Positions 10,401 through 19,800 of a stretch of 64,000 bases of DNA are shown here, in pieces. Made by a program: the position numbers and the translations under genes. Location: the NCBI GenBank assembly GCA_008330645.1, contig VLTN01000001.1, positions 186,001-250,000 of the forward strand, read 5' to 3'. Origin of the DNA: Cafeteria roenbergensis. Taxonomy: Eukaryota > Sar > Bigyra > Bicosoecida > Cafeteriaceae. The notes below the pieces were generated by a model that had not been told where the DNA came from, searched no databases, and saw nothing but the letters and a program-made list of their open reading frames with translations. Position 1 is the first letter of the stretch. The number at the start of each line of letters is the position of its first letter.

Positions 10401-11593
10401 AGGCTCTGGCTCGGAGCACGGCGCAGGCGTCCCCGTCTCGCGCCGGCGCCCCGGCCAGGCCGGCGGGCCCGCCAAGCCTCGAAGGCGTCAGCGCGCTCGG
10501 CCGCGCCGCCGCCGAGGCCGGCATGCCGGTTTCGCGACTCTCGCCGATTCGCACCCTCCTCCTTCAGACCCTCACCCTGGAGTTCGGGCTGGAGGGCCTG
10601 CCCCCAGCTGCCCGAGCGGCCTGCGATGCCTCCTGGACCGCCGCCGAAGCGGCGGTGCGCGACTACGCGAACAGGGCCCGATGGGCTGTCTCCTGCCTCC
10701 GCCGCCAGCACGAGCCCGGCGTGATGTCCAGGGAGCTCGACGACTGCCGCAACATGGTGTCGGCAGCCGTGACGGAGCTGCTTGACCTGGAGGAGCAGGC
10801 AGAGGGCAGCGCGGCCCGTCTCGAAGCCATCCTGGCGGCAGTGGAGGCGGCGAGCGGCCCCGAGGGCCGAGAGCTCATCGGGATGCTGGCTGCCAAGCGC
10901 GTTGAGCGCTTCTCCGACATGGCATCCGGACCGGACCCTCGCCTTGACCAGTCCACCATGCCCGGAAGGCCCGCGCCCTCGGCCGCACCCGTTCCTGTGG
11001 GCGGCGTTGCGCCTCCCGCCGCGGCGCCAGGGCAAGGAGCGGGTGGCGGTTTGGACGCGGCTCCCAGCGCTGCCGCCTTCCACCGCGGCCGCGCAGTCGC
11101 CACGCCCCCGCGCCAGCAAGCCCCGTTCTCGGCTGACGACCGTGGCGCTGCCAGCCCCGAAGCGGCCGACTCCCCTTCCGAGATGGACAACGTGCTGGCC
11201 CGCATCTACGGCGGGGCCAAGCCTCCCCCAGCCCTGGCGGCTCGCGGCGGCTCGACAGCGCTGCCCGTGCCCTCAGTGGCACGTGCCGCAACGGATGCGG
11301 CTCCAGCCGCCCAGGCACCGGCTCCGGCTCCAGCCGCGGCCGCGGCTGCGGACAAGGAGAATGCCTTCCGCCCCGGCGCCGCGGCCAAGTCTGTGGCGAC
11401 TGCCATCCCAGCGCCTCCGCGCGAGTCTGTGGCGTCGACCGCAGTCTCAGGTGTTGCAGTCGCCCCAGTGACGGGCGTGCCTGCCGCAGACGCGCAGGCT
11501 GCTGCTCGAGGCAAGGGCCCGTCAGACATCCAGGCGCGCCTTGCCAACCTCCGCAGCCGCATGTCCAAGACCCGTGCCAAAGCCACCCAGTGA
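1433..11593 (+). CDS. XMAP215/CKAP5-family TOG-array microtubule polymerase
   Basis: A single open frame of 3386 codons. Five HEAT-type TOG modules begin near residues 338 (LSWAERLSASSPASRRRAYE), 712 (LPDALRSAKWPVKDQGL), 1144 (LADLDSPKWQLKVAAMRAA), 1610 (PWQKRDTAVQTIIGALEEAG) and 2022 (AKQARIRRSRRFAKD). The modules are separated by Ala/Ser/Pro/Gly-rich linkers. The order and sequence style are those of XMAP215/ch-TOG/Stu2 proteins, which bind tubulin through TOG domains and speed microtubule growth at plus ends and centrosomes. It is longer than human CKAP5 (about 2030 residues), mainly through low-complexity linkers. The C-terminus (LANLRSRMSKTRAKATQ) is basic and helical. The first ~115 codons are arginine-rich and unlike the rest, so the true start may be at a later ATG or an upstream exon. 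CLASP is the main alternative, but the tandem array favours XMAP215. Confidence 0.8.
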   Translation: MRRSQARASPAEPRAARRRGGALRQSDVVELPPLVAPRLAARTAVCRQRSPRRKRREQCKLVDHAARKRPSRASVVLAGGAPLLHASLLESLLVPLPAWSAAVSRGAYDLSNLDDSVFPTSSGAPAGFAATTEASEPPQLPPSPADDETGDASPVAGSGAGSPSAKPDSSAVATAAPGGPGAAEPVAAASSSPAGPPSSGARPESLPSPPSSQAAAGAGAAPGAATDAEAPSDGAEEQAPSSEAETGPATAEKATAAAVGPAAAGEAAAEAPAAEPVASKPAAAAPEATGSPDDIPLPSQVPGSLGGGSDIAAWEADPAEVEAKRAAEEAAAAAAEARLSWAERLSASSPASRRRAYEAAAAAAASAEGLASDLAAALSADSSAILCRMSADSNALCLEAGCVAIAEFLGAGGDAAAVVTPAASEVAWWLCTKGLLLSKPAGSAAAEKALCHLAAARGTAAGPARGKAGAAGCPVVGPCLALLRDTKRKRPLPAACRVLASAARDGTRLHGTVLKPNARAKVKPGFPKPLAKESTVSEADVAAALPNLLMMVKTSPDVADAAATLAAAMLSDEAAPQTRAAAEEALKSPSVAAGAGAETWAAASALVSSKASAEAVSGTASPPSGGESALAAPAPGTAAAASAASAASAAAPRSAATALPSAGAKPGPAAAKPPSAASGPAFAPPANGTAAAAAAAAAFSPPPLAQWQSSPAADVSAALAKARLPDALRSAKWPVKDQGLSAAEAVCLDPATTRVAPCGELDEAAAVLAAAGVAGNHPVATCRSAALLAGIAMRVRAPFSSAAASALPVLLSRLKDKKRPVVAACADSATALATFAMNLEDSVPLLASSAAAHTKARNAAAAACVFSVLQSCMSSSEASADSLFWPPRRRGRPGDADPMAEAAAMLRSGIEGSAVDVRVAAEAAMAAAVSRCGALAAASGTASGTGALSAMDAASKHHALGPALKALEASQPKSFRRIEAAASGAGEGGLAAQDFTGASTLGSPGAARGHASSASASAPIGSAPPTPPKQPTAATAAASAAAAAAGSVASSRLAAVAPPVLPAPADAAPSSSSSSSSTSASAGSAAAAPGGDAAGASAGASLASSTAAALAAAAALGWSSPGGVRLGDELAETGASLPSGSAAADDVKAALPRLSLADLDSPKWQLKVAAMRAAADALAATAGAGAAADAGLAANVIALLRGCTKDWKSLSNANFLVAVMEGTCSAALAAGGFAADLAPFPVPASAAGSGAAGADVVPAPGFAAALLEPVPVPKSPAAAASVSAEGAGLSRAAAAAVMDGLVCAKLKERRGGPEAAALALTLAASVGPPFVARRLVQAAADARLPAVVAAASSAVARLVRAFGVSRLGSARDDVIDMALSEKAGLGHAKPQIKDPALAVLMAIRAQAGPAATNRLIAARRSAASSGRAASGPLAPSGLSEPVAKALEASLAALADVAPIIGSDASMEDAEARDGEGAASLTGSTRVAARVAVTAAAAGAHGIGPCFVQPAVDPAAKAVLARARALQGPAAGSAAASAAGGSAPGSESGVSSAGGGKGGGGGGGSATDAALLAAASGGLDLPQQSVRSLVNPSLLGQMGTLKPGPGDSAANKPWQKRDTAVQTIIGALEEAGPGGIDLAAGPAGYTREVISALVLRLADTNANIKPKAARALALLAAGGGARPLLARHGKVLVPPLADLTGDKKAVVAKGALAALTALTASDAAFAAAAAKAGGTAASIDLDPATAQPAPATIEAALAAIGPAPFKSKSAGAPLADWTASRLDAAAEHGVPIPAAALQPAVVPAVLALGSKAPRSRAAASRLVTAMARFGAASACRKVAAALKQGVRMTIEGPLDRCLEAGEADPATAAGQHSAAAAPRSSGADGSSASGAAAGTSGNRASSRSGSRAAEPAEEALGGTTRRKRVARRGRASAAAGSAAESSADGHPPRGGAGLGATGGRGTRATKSTGGLRATGGSLGGTAALSGTGALAGAGAGAGAGAGAGDDSAEAAFALSLPADCSEEAKQARIRRSRRFAKDPSADEAVDALRGEWAASGAASRALVEHMFARGDVAHQQQERALVALRDAVGSQPSAVVATSDLILRLAALRLASAKMNVQQAALALLSDFLLFLKEAERTLDRAEAALVVPTVAAECGAKRAAVRSAFGAVLRSLVEVMGARSFGRLALPAVADVRNLRSVADVLTAAARAMEEHGDASGPKATLGKDGWRLIGRCLDSKDAELRDAALTAVRPLWREVRGDMALLQRLLAGSAGMATKPAGILSGRAREWAKEDEATGPPSSAASVAEAASLPGTADSAARAGSGHPRARLASRGRALDRTGERSTTAAAASVDVDVGAGAGAGADARGATGIPGSAALGRTPRADDVSDVSAFLSDIEKWTAGITVGGSAAGTSPAAPPTDAALPTDPAAVSGAVGFAADADASAGVSLAHLPSTPPPGASGRARRRETTLHIGSNEIRRALARTRSDGAPPAEDRFAAVGSPGSVGSADSALKDDLLGSRLDLAQAAQPAGARSTLGASSLGASTYAASRAVPVWLKDLHSDILSAAFLLERARRTGKHAAVADPAKYSRGLAALAKLTQRVEDASPTSAAAAGRRAAAGPDSTSAALARAGSMLVKAVTTLLVHAFGGAVRPVVKPASGSAGRHRSAITSPVRPRRPAGGVALPGMAPPSAVATDTGTGTDAASPAELPEITFRSSGSGDDAFATAAIGLLMAFFMQPALAQAVSDRSLNALLTECLLRVTDTTANPTFLDALSRLVMRVVHRARRDASLCAIVDLLARAQSPEAAMIEAGGEAGGASPPGGSGPARSPLAAADPGMGRTVMPVKSMTSLARLVSRVANRERTSAAASPAKGGASGSAAGPYGGDFDIGALASSLHQFFETHAAELRVASVTEGAASPSGHTGAEAAALDRVSSSLDAAVAVAGLPPSPYAVSLPVQSCISLLRNMARARPKELWAVVDAMTVSPADAEALARSTAQASPSRAGAPARPAGPPSLEGVSALGRAAAEAGMPVSRLSPIRTLLLQTLTLEFGLEGLPPAARAACDASWTAAEAAVRDYANRARWAVSCLRRQHEPGVMSRELDDCRNMVSAAVTELLDLEEQAEGSAARLEAILAAVEAASGPEGRELIGMLAAKRVERFSDMASGPDPRLDQSTMPGRPAPSAAPVPVGGVAPPAAAPGQGAGGGLDAAPSAAAFHRGRAVATPPRQQAPFSADDRGAASPEAADSPSEMDNVLARIYGGAKPPPALAARGGSTALPVPSVARAATDAAPAAQAPAPAPAAAAAADKENAFRPGAAAKSVATAIPAPPRESVASTAVSGVAVAPVTGVPAADAQAAARGKGPSDIQARLANLRSRMSKTRAKATQ

Positions 11594-11911
11594 CGGGGAG
11601 GCCACAAGTCGCGCCCTTTCAACCGCGGCAAGCCAGTGGGCGCTATTCAATTCGGCCACGTGACCCGACTGCGAGTTCCGTTTTCCAGTATGGCTGCATG
11701 TGCGTGAGGCGAGGCCAGCGGGTTCACAACCCATTTTGGTCAAGTCTCCCTAGCGACCACAACACAGGCGCTCACGCTTTGCCCCAACCACGCAATACAC
11801 AACGCGGAAGGTATCTAATGACGAAACAAGGTCGGTGCAAGCAACACTGCAGCTCGAGACAGCCGACTGGGGCCAGGCCGCGCGCGATACCACCAGCTTG
11901 TCGCTGCCAGG
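11594..11911. other. Convergent intergenic region
   Basis: About 320 bases between the stop of the TOG gene (plus) and the stop of the next minus-strand gene. It should contain both 3' UTRs. It is noticeably less GC-rich than the flanking exons, and no further gene is visible. Confidence 0.5.
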
Positions 11912-14110
11912 CTAGACCCGCCACTGGTCGAGCAAGCAGCGAGCAAAAGCCTCCGTCAACTCTCCGTCGGGATCGCTGGAAGGGTCAATTGCGGCGGCCA
12001 CGTCGATGCAGACCATCGCGAGGCAAGCTGCAACGGCGACCGTGCGCGCGGCGCTCGCAGGCAGCAGGGGCAGCGATACGCTCGCTGCCTGCTGAATGGC
12101 ATCGGCGGCGGAGCGGCTGTCCAGGCCAGTCTTGTCGTTCAGCCAGTCAACTGCCGCAGCGACTGCGACGTGGAGCGGGCAGCCGGCGAGGATCATGCGC
12201 AGGAGGCCCGCTTCAGCGACCCTGACGGCAGCGGAAGCTGGAGCCGAGTCGGACAGTTCTGGCGCGCACAGACCACCGCCACGCAGAACTGCAAGGCAGG
12301 CCAAGCGCGCGGACTGGGTGTCCTGCGCCTCCAGTGCAGCCCGGCTGGCAAGCCCCGCGGCGCTGCCCAGCCGCCCGAGCCGGGCATCACTCAGCGGCAA
12401 CCCGTCGACGAGGCTGCTTGTGGTTGCGACAGCGGCGCCGCGGGAACTCATGGACGAGCCTCGCCGTCGCGCCTGGCCCGTTGTGCGTGGCTCGGCCACT
12501 GGGTTCCTCAATGCAGCCCCCTCGCTTGCACGCCCGTCGCCAGCGGCACCAGCAGGAGCGCGACCTCCACACTCTCCCCCCGCCCGCGCCGGGCCACCTG
12601 GCGCCGTCCTGTGCCTCGGTCCTTGAAGTGACACAATGGCGCCAGCCCTGCTGCCTGAAGTGCCCTGGCCGGACATCTCATGCAGGACAGCTGCCTGTGC
12701 GGCCTCCGCGGCGGGCTCCTCGGATGCGTTGGCGGCAGGGGGCGTCGCAGCCGGCAGCCTTGGCAAGCCGCGTTCCTCGGCGAACTCCTCCTTCTCCTCC
12801 CCCCGCCCCTCCTCCCCATCCTCCTCATCATCGTCGTCTTCGTCGTCTTCGTCCCGCCTCGACACCTGACCGGCTCTTCTGCGCCTTCGCATTGAGGCAG
12901 CGTCGCGGGTAGACCGGCCTCTGTCCGCGAAGCGTCTGGCAGCTCGCCGCGCCGCCGCTGCCATGGCGCTGGCCACTGCGCAGCCGACACTGGCTCCGCC
13001 TGCGATATCGCCGTCGCCGTCACCTCCAGTGCTCTCGCCGTCAACGTCGCAGGAGTCATCGCCATTGCAGCTGCCGTCGTTGCTCGCGGAGAAGCTGCAG
13101 GGGTCCCCTGGGCGTGCATCCGACGCGCCCCCGAGGCCAACTGGGGCTGTGAAACGAGTTGGCCGTGCCCTCTTCCCGGTTGGTCCGCTCGAGGAAGCGC
13201 TGCCTTCGGCGCAAGTTGGACGGTCTCGCTTGGCAACTGCGGGACTGCATTTCCCCGCCGGCGCTGGGGGTGGCGTCCCCGAGCGCAGCCGGGGTGCCCG
13301 CGGACACTTGTTTCCCGGCGAGCTGCTTCTCTGAAGCAGCTCGTAGTCGGCGACCCAAGATGGCGGGGGTGAGGCAGAGTGTGATTCGCGCAACACTGAA
13401 CTTGCCATCGCCATTGCCGCCAGCTCGGCCTCGAGCCTGAGTGTATCCGCCGTCACGGCCACCGACAGCTCAGGGAACTCCGCCCGTGCCGCTTTCACGA
13501 TGGCTTCAGCGGTCCCGAACATTGTGCCGGTGCCAGAGCCGTGCCTCACGAACTTGGTCCGGGACTTGTCAAACACGGCGAAGACGAGCTCCAACTTGGG
13601 TCGTATGCGCATGAACTTCACGCGGAACAACACCGCGTCCAGCTCGAGCGAGAAGGGGCTGGGAAGCATGGCGCTATGCAGCGAGTGGCCAGGCAGCAGT
13701 CGCTGCAATGCTCGTGCCGCGTTTCCGCCCGCGCTCTGCACAGCCCGCCCCGCAGCCAAGAGAGACAGCGGCCCGTCGATTTGTGTGGGCAGCCAGCAGC
13801 ATGGCATACCGGTGCACGCTTGCAACAGCAATGGCGCAGTCTCCGCTTCGGTGCTCTGGGTGGACCCGACTCGCCACTCTACGCGGCCTCACTACGACGC
13901 GCACCCGGGGCACTGCTCCGCACGGGCCACGCAGCCAGGGATGCACCACGGGTCGGTGGTGATCCAGGGGGGCTCATTCGCATTGCCCCCGGCCCCGTGC
14001 CCGCGGCCTTCAACACAAGCCTGGCCAGCTTCGGGGCGCGCACCTCCGGCCGCAGCTTTGGTTGCCCGAGCCGCGGCGCTCACGCCCTCCCACTTCCACA
14101 GGACAGGCAT
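11912..14110 (-). CDS. Unidentified protein, possibly RAD9-like clamp subunit
   Basis: The main open frame runs from about 13860 down to 11912 and ends ...FARCLLDQWRV. A plausible upstream exon (from 14110) joins in phase through a GTGGCC donor and a CCCAG acceptor near 13860. The N-terminal part contains beta-strand-like sequence (FRVKFMRIRPKLELVFAVFD, then KSRTKFV) followed by IVKAARAEFPELSVAVTAD. This pattern is reminiscent of the second half of a RAD9 PCNA-like domain. The middle is an acidic, low-complexity stretch (DEDDEDDDDEEDGEEG) and the C-terminus is helical. RAD1, its partner in the 9-1-1 clamp, is the next gene upstream, but adjacency alone is weak evidence in a eukaryote. The RAD9 link is a guess from motif style; the start and exon structure are uncertain. 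Confidence 0.45.
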
Positions 14111-14235
14111 GGTGGCCAGCGCACCCCTCTCCCTGTCCGGCGCTCAGGTTCGCGAAGGGTCGCCGGTCTCGCCGCTGCCACGTCGCCAGGTTGCGCCAGC
14201 TCTCAGCACCGAAGCTGGCCGCTGCAACGGTCGCC

Positions 14236-16313
14236 TCAGTCGCTGGCATCGCCGTCGTCGTCGTCGTCATCGTCGTCAAGCCCAGCATCGCGCACCATCG
14301 ACCGCGGTCCGCGGCGGCCCGAGTGCCCCTTGCCGTGAGTCCGTGGCCGAGCCCCTCTGCTCGTGCCGCGGCGCTCGACGCGACTGCTGTGAGCCACCCC
14401 GTACTCGAGCCCGTCCGATTGCTGAGACGCCCCTGGAGCAGCGACGCTGTCAGCTGGACCATAAGCCCCGGAGCGGGCTCCACCGTCTGGCCGTGGCCCG
14501 CGACGCCCGCGGCTGCGCCCGCTTCCGTGGCGGGACGACGAGGCGCCGGCAGCCTCGGTGCTGGGGGTCTCGCGCGCTCGGCGTCGAGTTTCGAGCTCCT
14601 CCCCGCCGGCCCCCGCGGCATACCGCTCGCTGGGGCTAAAGCCGCGCCCGTACACCCGCTCGTTCGCCGCCGACGCCATCCTGAGGATGTCCGCGTCGCG
14701 CTCCGCGGCGGCGTCGGAGCGGGCCTTGGCTATGTCGCGCTGCTGCACTTCCCTCATCATGGACATCGTGTCCAGCGCCGCGGCCTGCTGCGCCCGCGTG
14801 ACCGAGGTGTCCCGCGAGGCTAGACTCCGGGAGCGCTCGGGGCTGGCGCCGACGGCGCCGCTGGCGTGGGCGGCCTCCTCCTCCTCGCCGTCCTCCTCTT
14901 CGTACGTGACGGGCAGCACGACGACGCTCACGTACACGTCCGGCTGGCACTCCACTGCGATGCGGTGGTTGATGCTAAGCACCCCCTGCGGCGGCACTCC
15001 AAAGCGGGCAGGCGCACACGTGCGCGTTCGAGGCGCGTGCGGCGCGGAACTCGGGCCGGCCACCTGGCACCACGCTTCTGCGCGACGCCTTCCTCACGTC
15101 GCGGTTCAGCCGAATGAACGCTGTGGTGCTGGAGCTGAGCGGGCGGATGGCCTGCTCCACGAGCGGGGCAAGGAACTCGCTCGAGACCGAGTGCTCTGCC
15201 GTCGATGCGGCCTCCAGAGCGTCCCCTCCCGCGTCCCCGTGCGGGGTGACAGAGTGCGCCATGACTGCGTCTGATCCCCGCGGCAAGTCGACCGAGCAGC
15301 TTCCGGACGTTCCTGCCGTGGAAAGCCTAAAGTACGGCACCCTGTTCGCAATGGTCAGCGTAACGCCGGCCGCGCCGGCGATGCCGAGGATCTCCTGGAA
15401 GCACTCTCGCAGGACGTCGGCCTGAACAGACACCTGTGCCACCGTAACCTCCGGCCTGCGACAAAGGCGGAGGGGGCAACGGAGGCGAGCCCTGCGTGGC
15501 CGCTGCGCGCCAGCGTCCTGACGCTGCCTCCAGCTCGAGCGCGCCTCTCCGCTCACCGGAACTGCTCGCCAATCGAGAGCGACGCCTCGTCGTCGTCCTC
15601 CTCCGTGACGTCGAAAGTGGCGATTTCGCACTCTGTGGTGCACCTGTTTTCGTGCAGGTGCAAGGTCACAAGGGCGGTCTCGTCAGAGTACGCAAAACGC
15701 ATCATGGTCGACTCCAGCTTGACTCCGCTGCCAAACACGGTCATGCACTGAAGCAACGCGTGGAGGCTGACTTTGAGCCGAACCTGCACGATTGAGGCGA
15801 GCGGGGACAGCGAAATGCGGCCTGGGAATGGGGGCGCGGGCCCGGAACGCGCGGCGGCCGCGCCCGTGCTGCCAGCTCTCTCACATCAGAGGCCCCTGCT
15901 GCAGGGGCGCAAACAAACTTTGAGAACATTCCGCTCTGCGCTTGGCCAAGGAAGCGAGCTCAGCCGACTCGTGGACCTGGGCGCGCAGCTGGCAACATTT
16001 CGAACAGCACTCGCGCGCAGACAACCCTCACATCTAGGTATGCAACAGCGTACATGCTTCGCTCCTGGTTCGCCACCGAAACCCGAAAACCTGCAAAGTC
16101 GAAGTTGGCGCGCGGCGCGGTTGCGTGGCAGCCGCTGGGGCGCGAGATGGCCAAGGCGCGCATGCGGTCGAGCCTGCCCTCACCCCTGTCGGAAGCGATG
16201 ATGAGGGCCTTGCGGTCTCTTTTCCCGTCATACGCCGCGTTCAGGGTGGTGAACATGTCCTTGATGCTGCTGGTCGTGGCCTCGAAGCCAACCTTATGGT
16301 CTTCGGCTGCCAT
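14236..16313 (-). CDS. RAD1: RAD1 checkpoint clamp subunit (9-1-1 complex), five exons
   Basis: RAD1 is a PCNA-like subunit of the RAD9-RAD1-HUS1 clamp that loads at damaged DNA and activates the ATR checkpoint. Five exons join in phase with GT-AG borders: 16032-16313, 15885-15935, 15557-15783, 15074-15455 and 14236-14985, giving about 563 residues. Diagnostic segments match RAD1: MYAVAYLD-SGMFSKF (like AFIQAGIFQEF), VRLKVSLHALLQCMTVFGSG (like INLTVLLDCLSIFGSS), VPYFRLSTAGTSGSCSVDLP (like KPYFRLSTFGNAGSSHLDYP) and SGVLSINHRIAVEC (like RGFLSLQYMIRNED). Human RAD1 has 282 residues. Here the clamp domain is followed by a charged, disordered tail of roughly 200 residues ending in a run of aspartates. 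The tail is in frame with the last exon and has no counterpart in the animal protein. Confidence 0.9.
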
Positions 16314-16854
16314 CGCGCATGTCCAATGTGCGCGGGCTCAGTTCGGGCAACTGCCCGGCAGAGCCGCATCTCCGATTCGCAAAGCAGCCCTCAAAGGCCC
16401 ACAAGCGATCCCGAACGGAGCCTCTTCGGACCGCCATGCCCCGCTTGCTCCGGGGTGTCCCCTCCGGCCTCGATTGCAGCGCGTGGGCGCCCCCCAGGCA
16501 GTCGCACAGGTCAGGGAACGGACGCTGTGTCATTGCCGGCGCCAGCCCGGCCGGGGCGTGGGCGAAGTCGGCAAGGGCCTGGGAGCCTCTGCGGTGCGAA
16601 GGCTTCGGGCGGCAGGGGATGCGGGGCGTCCAGCCGCCTCGCCCCCTGCCGGCTGGGCGACGCGCAAGTCAGTGACGCCTGCAGGCGGGTGCAGAGCCGA
16701 CGCGCCCATCACGCACAATCCGCAAGACCAGTGCAAGCTTCAAGAACAGCACAGCCGCCCGACAGGCCTTGCCCCCCTGCGCCGCGCTCGGGAGGGGGCC
16801 ACTTGTGCCGCTAGGGGCTGCCACTCTGCCGGCGGCTGCGGCCACAGAGCGGCA
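16314..16854. promoter_or_regulatory. Divergent intergenic region between RAD1 and the repeat protein
   Basis: About 540 bases between divergent starts. An open frame continues upstream from the chosen ATG at 16855 as far as 16054, but this stretch overlaps RAD1 exon 1 in antisense and has random composition, so I treat it as promoter/5' UTR. No clear motif was recognised. Confidence 0.4.
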
Positions 16855-19800
16855 ATGGCCGCCTCGCCAGGTGGCGCGGCTTCGACCGACCTTGCGCCAG
16901 GCGCCAGCGCAGCGGGGAGTGTGCTGTTCGACACCCACGGCCGCAAGTTCACAGTTGCGTCCTTCGGCGCGGCCGGCGCTGGGCCGGCATTCCTCTTGAG
17001 TGCAGCGCACGCTCCCTCGGCTGCCGGGAAGGGCGATGCGTCTCCAGGAGGCGATGGGCAGGCAACCGAGGGCAGAAACACCCCGACCAGGGGCGCTTCG
17101 GCTTTGCAAATTCGCGTCCCCGTGGGCTACGTCATGGAGCGCACGATGGCCGGCCTCCGCTTTCGCGGATCCATCACCTCCGAGCCCACGGACGAGGGCC
17201 AGGCGGAGCCGCGGTTCCAGGTGGAGGTGTTTGCCGAGGACAGCACCCAGCCAGTGGGCACCTTCGGCCCCTACGACAACGAGGACGACGCCCGGCCGGC
17301 CACCGCCCAGTGGGTATGGGAAGCTGCTTTGCGCGTGTTCGCGCCGGCCCAGCTGGTCGAGGAGTCGGGCAAGTCGGCGGCCAGCAGCGCGGCCGACTCT
17401 GGCGCCAAGAGCAGGGGCCGGCGCGGGCTGCGGCGCCGCCGCGGCAAGACGTCCCGCGCCGCAAGCGAGGCTGCGAGCGAGGCAGGCGGCCTCAGCGAGC
17501 ACGTGGGCCTGGGCGCCGTGGATGAGCACGACGACGACGGCAACGCCTCGATGACGAGCATGGCCGTCTCCACCGTGGCAATGAGCGTTGCCGCGTCGCT
17601 CCCCGCCACCGCCATGACCAGGGCCGTTCTGCACGGCATGCCGTACATCGCCCGCGGAGCTCGGAGCGGGGACGCCATGGCCCACTCTCGCCGGCGCGTG
17701 AGCGGCCCGGAGTGGTTCGGGCTCACCTGCTGGACAGTGCAGCGAATGTGCGCGGCGCCTCAGCAGGCCTCTGCGCCATCATCGCCGCGGCCCACCTCTC
17801 CCTCTGGCGAGACGCCGGAGGCCGGAACCGATGATGCTGCCGCCGCTCGGCTCAGCGCGCTGCACCAGTTTCCCGCGCTGCCAGTGACGCACGCGGTGGC
17901 CGCCAAGCAGGCGCAGCGCTTGGCGCAGGAGCGCGCCGAGCGCTCGCGGTCTCTTCTCGAGAGCGAGGTTCGCAACGCCATGGCAGGCGACAAGGCAAGG
18001 GCGCTCGACGATGCGGCTTCGCTGCCGCGGGAGGCGGGTGCGGAGTCCGCGATCCCGCACAGCCCCGACCCCGGGATCCGAGACCTGGACGACATGCTCT
18101 CCGGTGCGCCTACGCCTGGCCCTTCGGCCTCCAAGCCGCCCGTGTGGATGGCGACTCCGCCACGGCCGTCGCCCGCAGGCGGCGGAACTTGCAGGTCTTC
18201 GCCCGGGCACAGCCTCGCGGGAATGAGCGAACTGGGAAGCCACGACCCGTCGCCGCACGGCACGTCGCTATTTGGCCCCTCCCCCGGTGGCCACCCCCCG
18301 CGCCCAGAAGCGCCCTCTGTCGTCGCGGGGAGCGCCACCTCCAAAGTCGGACGGATGGCCGCGCTCGCGGCATTTCAAAACGCCGCCCTTGCTCTGAGCG
18401 CGCCGAGCAGGGCAGCAGCGCACGTTGTGGCCCCGCTTCCGAGCAAGCGCGCCCCGGCGTCTGGCGGACCTGGCGTGCTGTCCCTGGCCGACTCGCCGCA
18501 GGCTCGCATGTCGCGGGCGGCAGCCGCGCGAGCCGAAATGGCGGGCCTCATCGACCGGACGCAGGCCTTGCAGCGCGCCATTGTGTCCGGCGACTTCAGC
18601 GAAGTGGACGCCATGGCCCCTGCTGCCCCGGCGCAGTCCTGGTCTTGGGCCAGGCGGGCGTCCATGGATGACCTGGCGGCCGCCATGCCGAGCTCAGCCT
18701 CCGCAATGTGGGGAGAGGCTGGTGCTGGTGGCGGCAGCGGTGCGATTGCGGCCGCTCTGGAGGCGGCAGAGCGCGATGGCGCCGCCGCTGACCCGCAGAC
18801 GTCGCTGGCCTCCCTGCCGTCGGACGTGGGTGGCTCCCGTGCCCAGCGCGTCGGAGTGGCCGCTATGGCCGCAGGGCGGCGCGGCAGGACCGGCTCAGTC
18901 ACGGGCCGCCCGCCTCCTCCGGCAGGACCGGCAGCGTCCCGGCGCATGAGCGACGTGGGGGCGGTTGGGGCCCTGGCCCGCTCCCTGGCCGCCGACTCCA
19001 TGAATGCCTCGGCAGTCACCAGGTCTGCTGTCGCCGAGGCTGAAAAGATCGTGAGCGCAGCCGTCCCGCTGCCGGACAGCGGTGGCAGCTCTGACAGCGC
19101 ATCCTCGGCCGCGCTGGAGCGCGCGTCGAGCAAAGGCGCGGAGCGCCAGTCCCGGCGGCAGCTCGCGCGCAGCCTGGCGCAGGCGAAGTCAGCGCAACAG
19201 GACACTGCGGCGGAGCTCGCCGCTGTGCGCTCGCTGCTTGCCGATACCGAGGCGCAACTTGCTCAGGCAAGGGCTCGGTCGCACCAGCTTCGCGAGGGGG
19301 CAGACCAGGCCAGGGCGGCAGCCAGCAAGGCGGTGAGTCAAAGCGACGACGACAGGCTGGCGGCGGAGAAGGCCCTGGAGGAAGTGGAGCGACTTCGGGC
19401 CGATCTTGAGGCCTCCGGGGCAACCTCTCAGTCGCTCCGCAACGATCTGGCGGCAGCGCGCGAAGAGGCAGAAGCCAATGCCGTGGCCCTGGAAGCTGCG
19501 CGTGGAGCACTGGCTGCCGCACAGGAGGTCGAGCGAGGAGCCGCTGAGCGGATCGCCTCGCAAGAGGCCCAATTCCAGGCAGCCGCAGAGGGGTCAGCCA
19601 AGCAGGCTCGGCAGGAGCTGGAGGACGCCCTTCGCGCCCACCGGGACGCCAACTCGGTGATTGCCGGTCTGCGGAGCGAAGTGGCGGCACTCAAGGCTGC
19701 GACTGCCGTCGCCGAGGCCGATGCGAGAAGGTCCAGGCGGGACGCTGAAGTCGCTGTGGCCGAGGCCGAGGTGACGACCAAGCGAGCAGCATCCCGTCAC

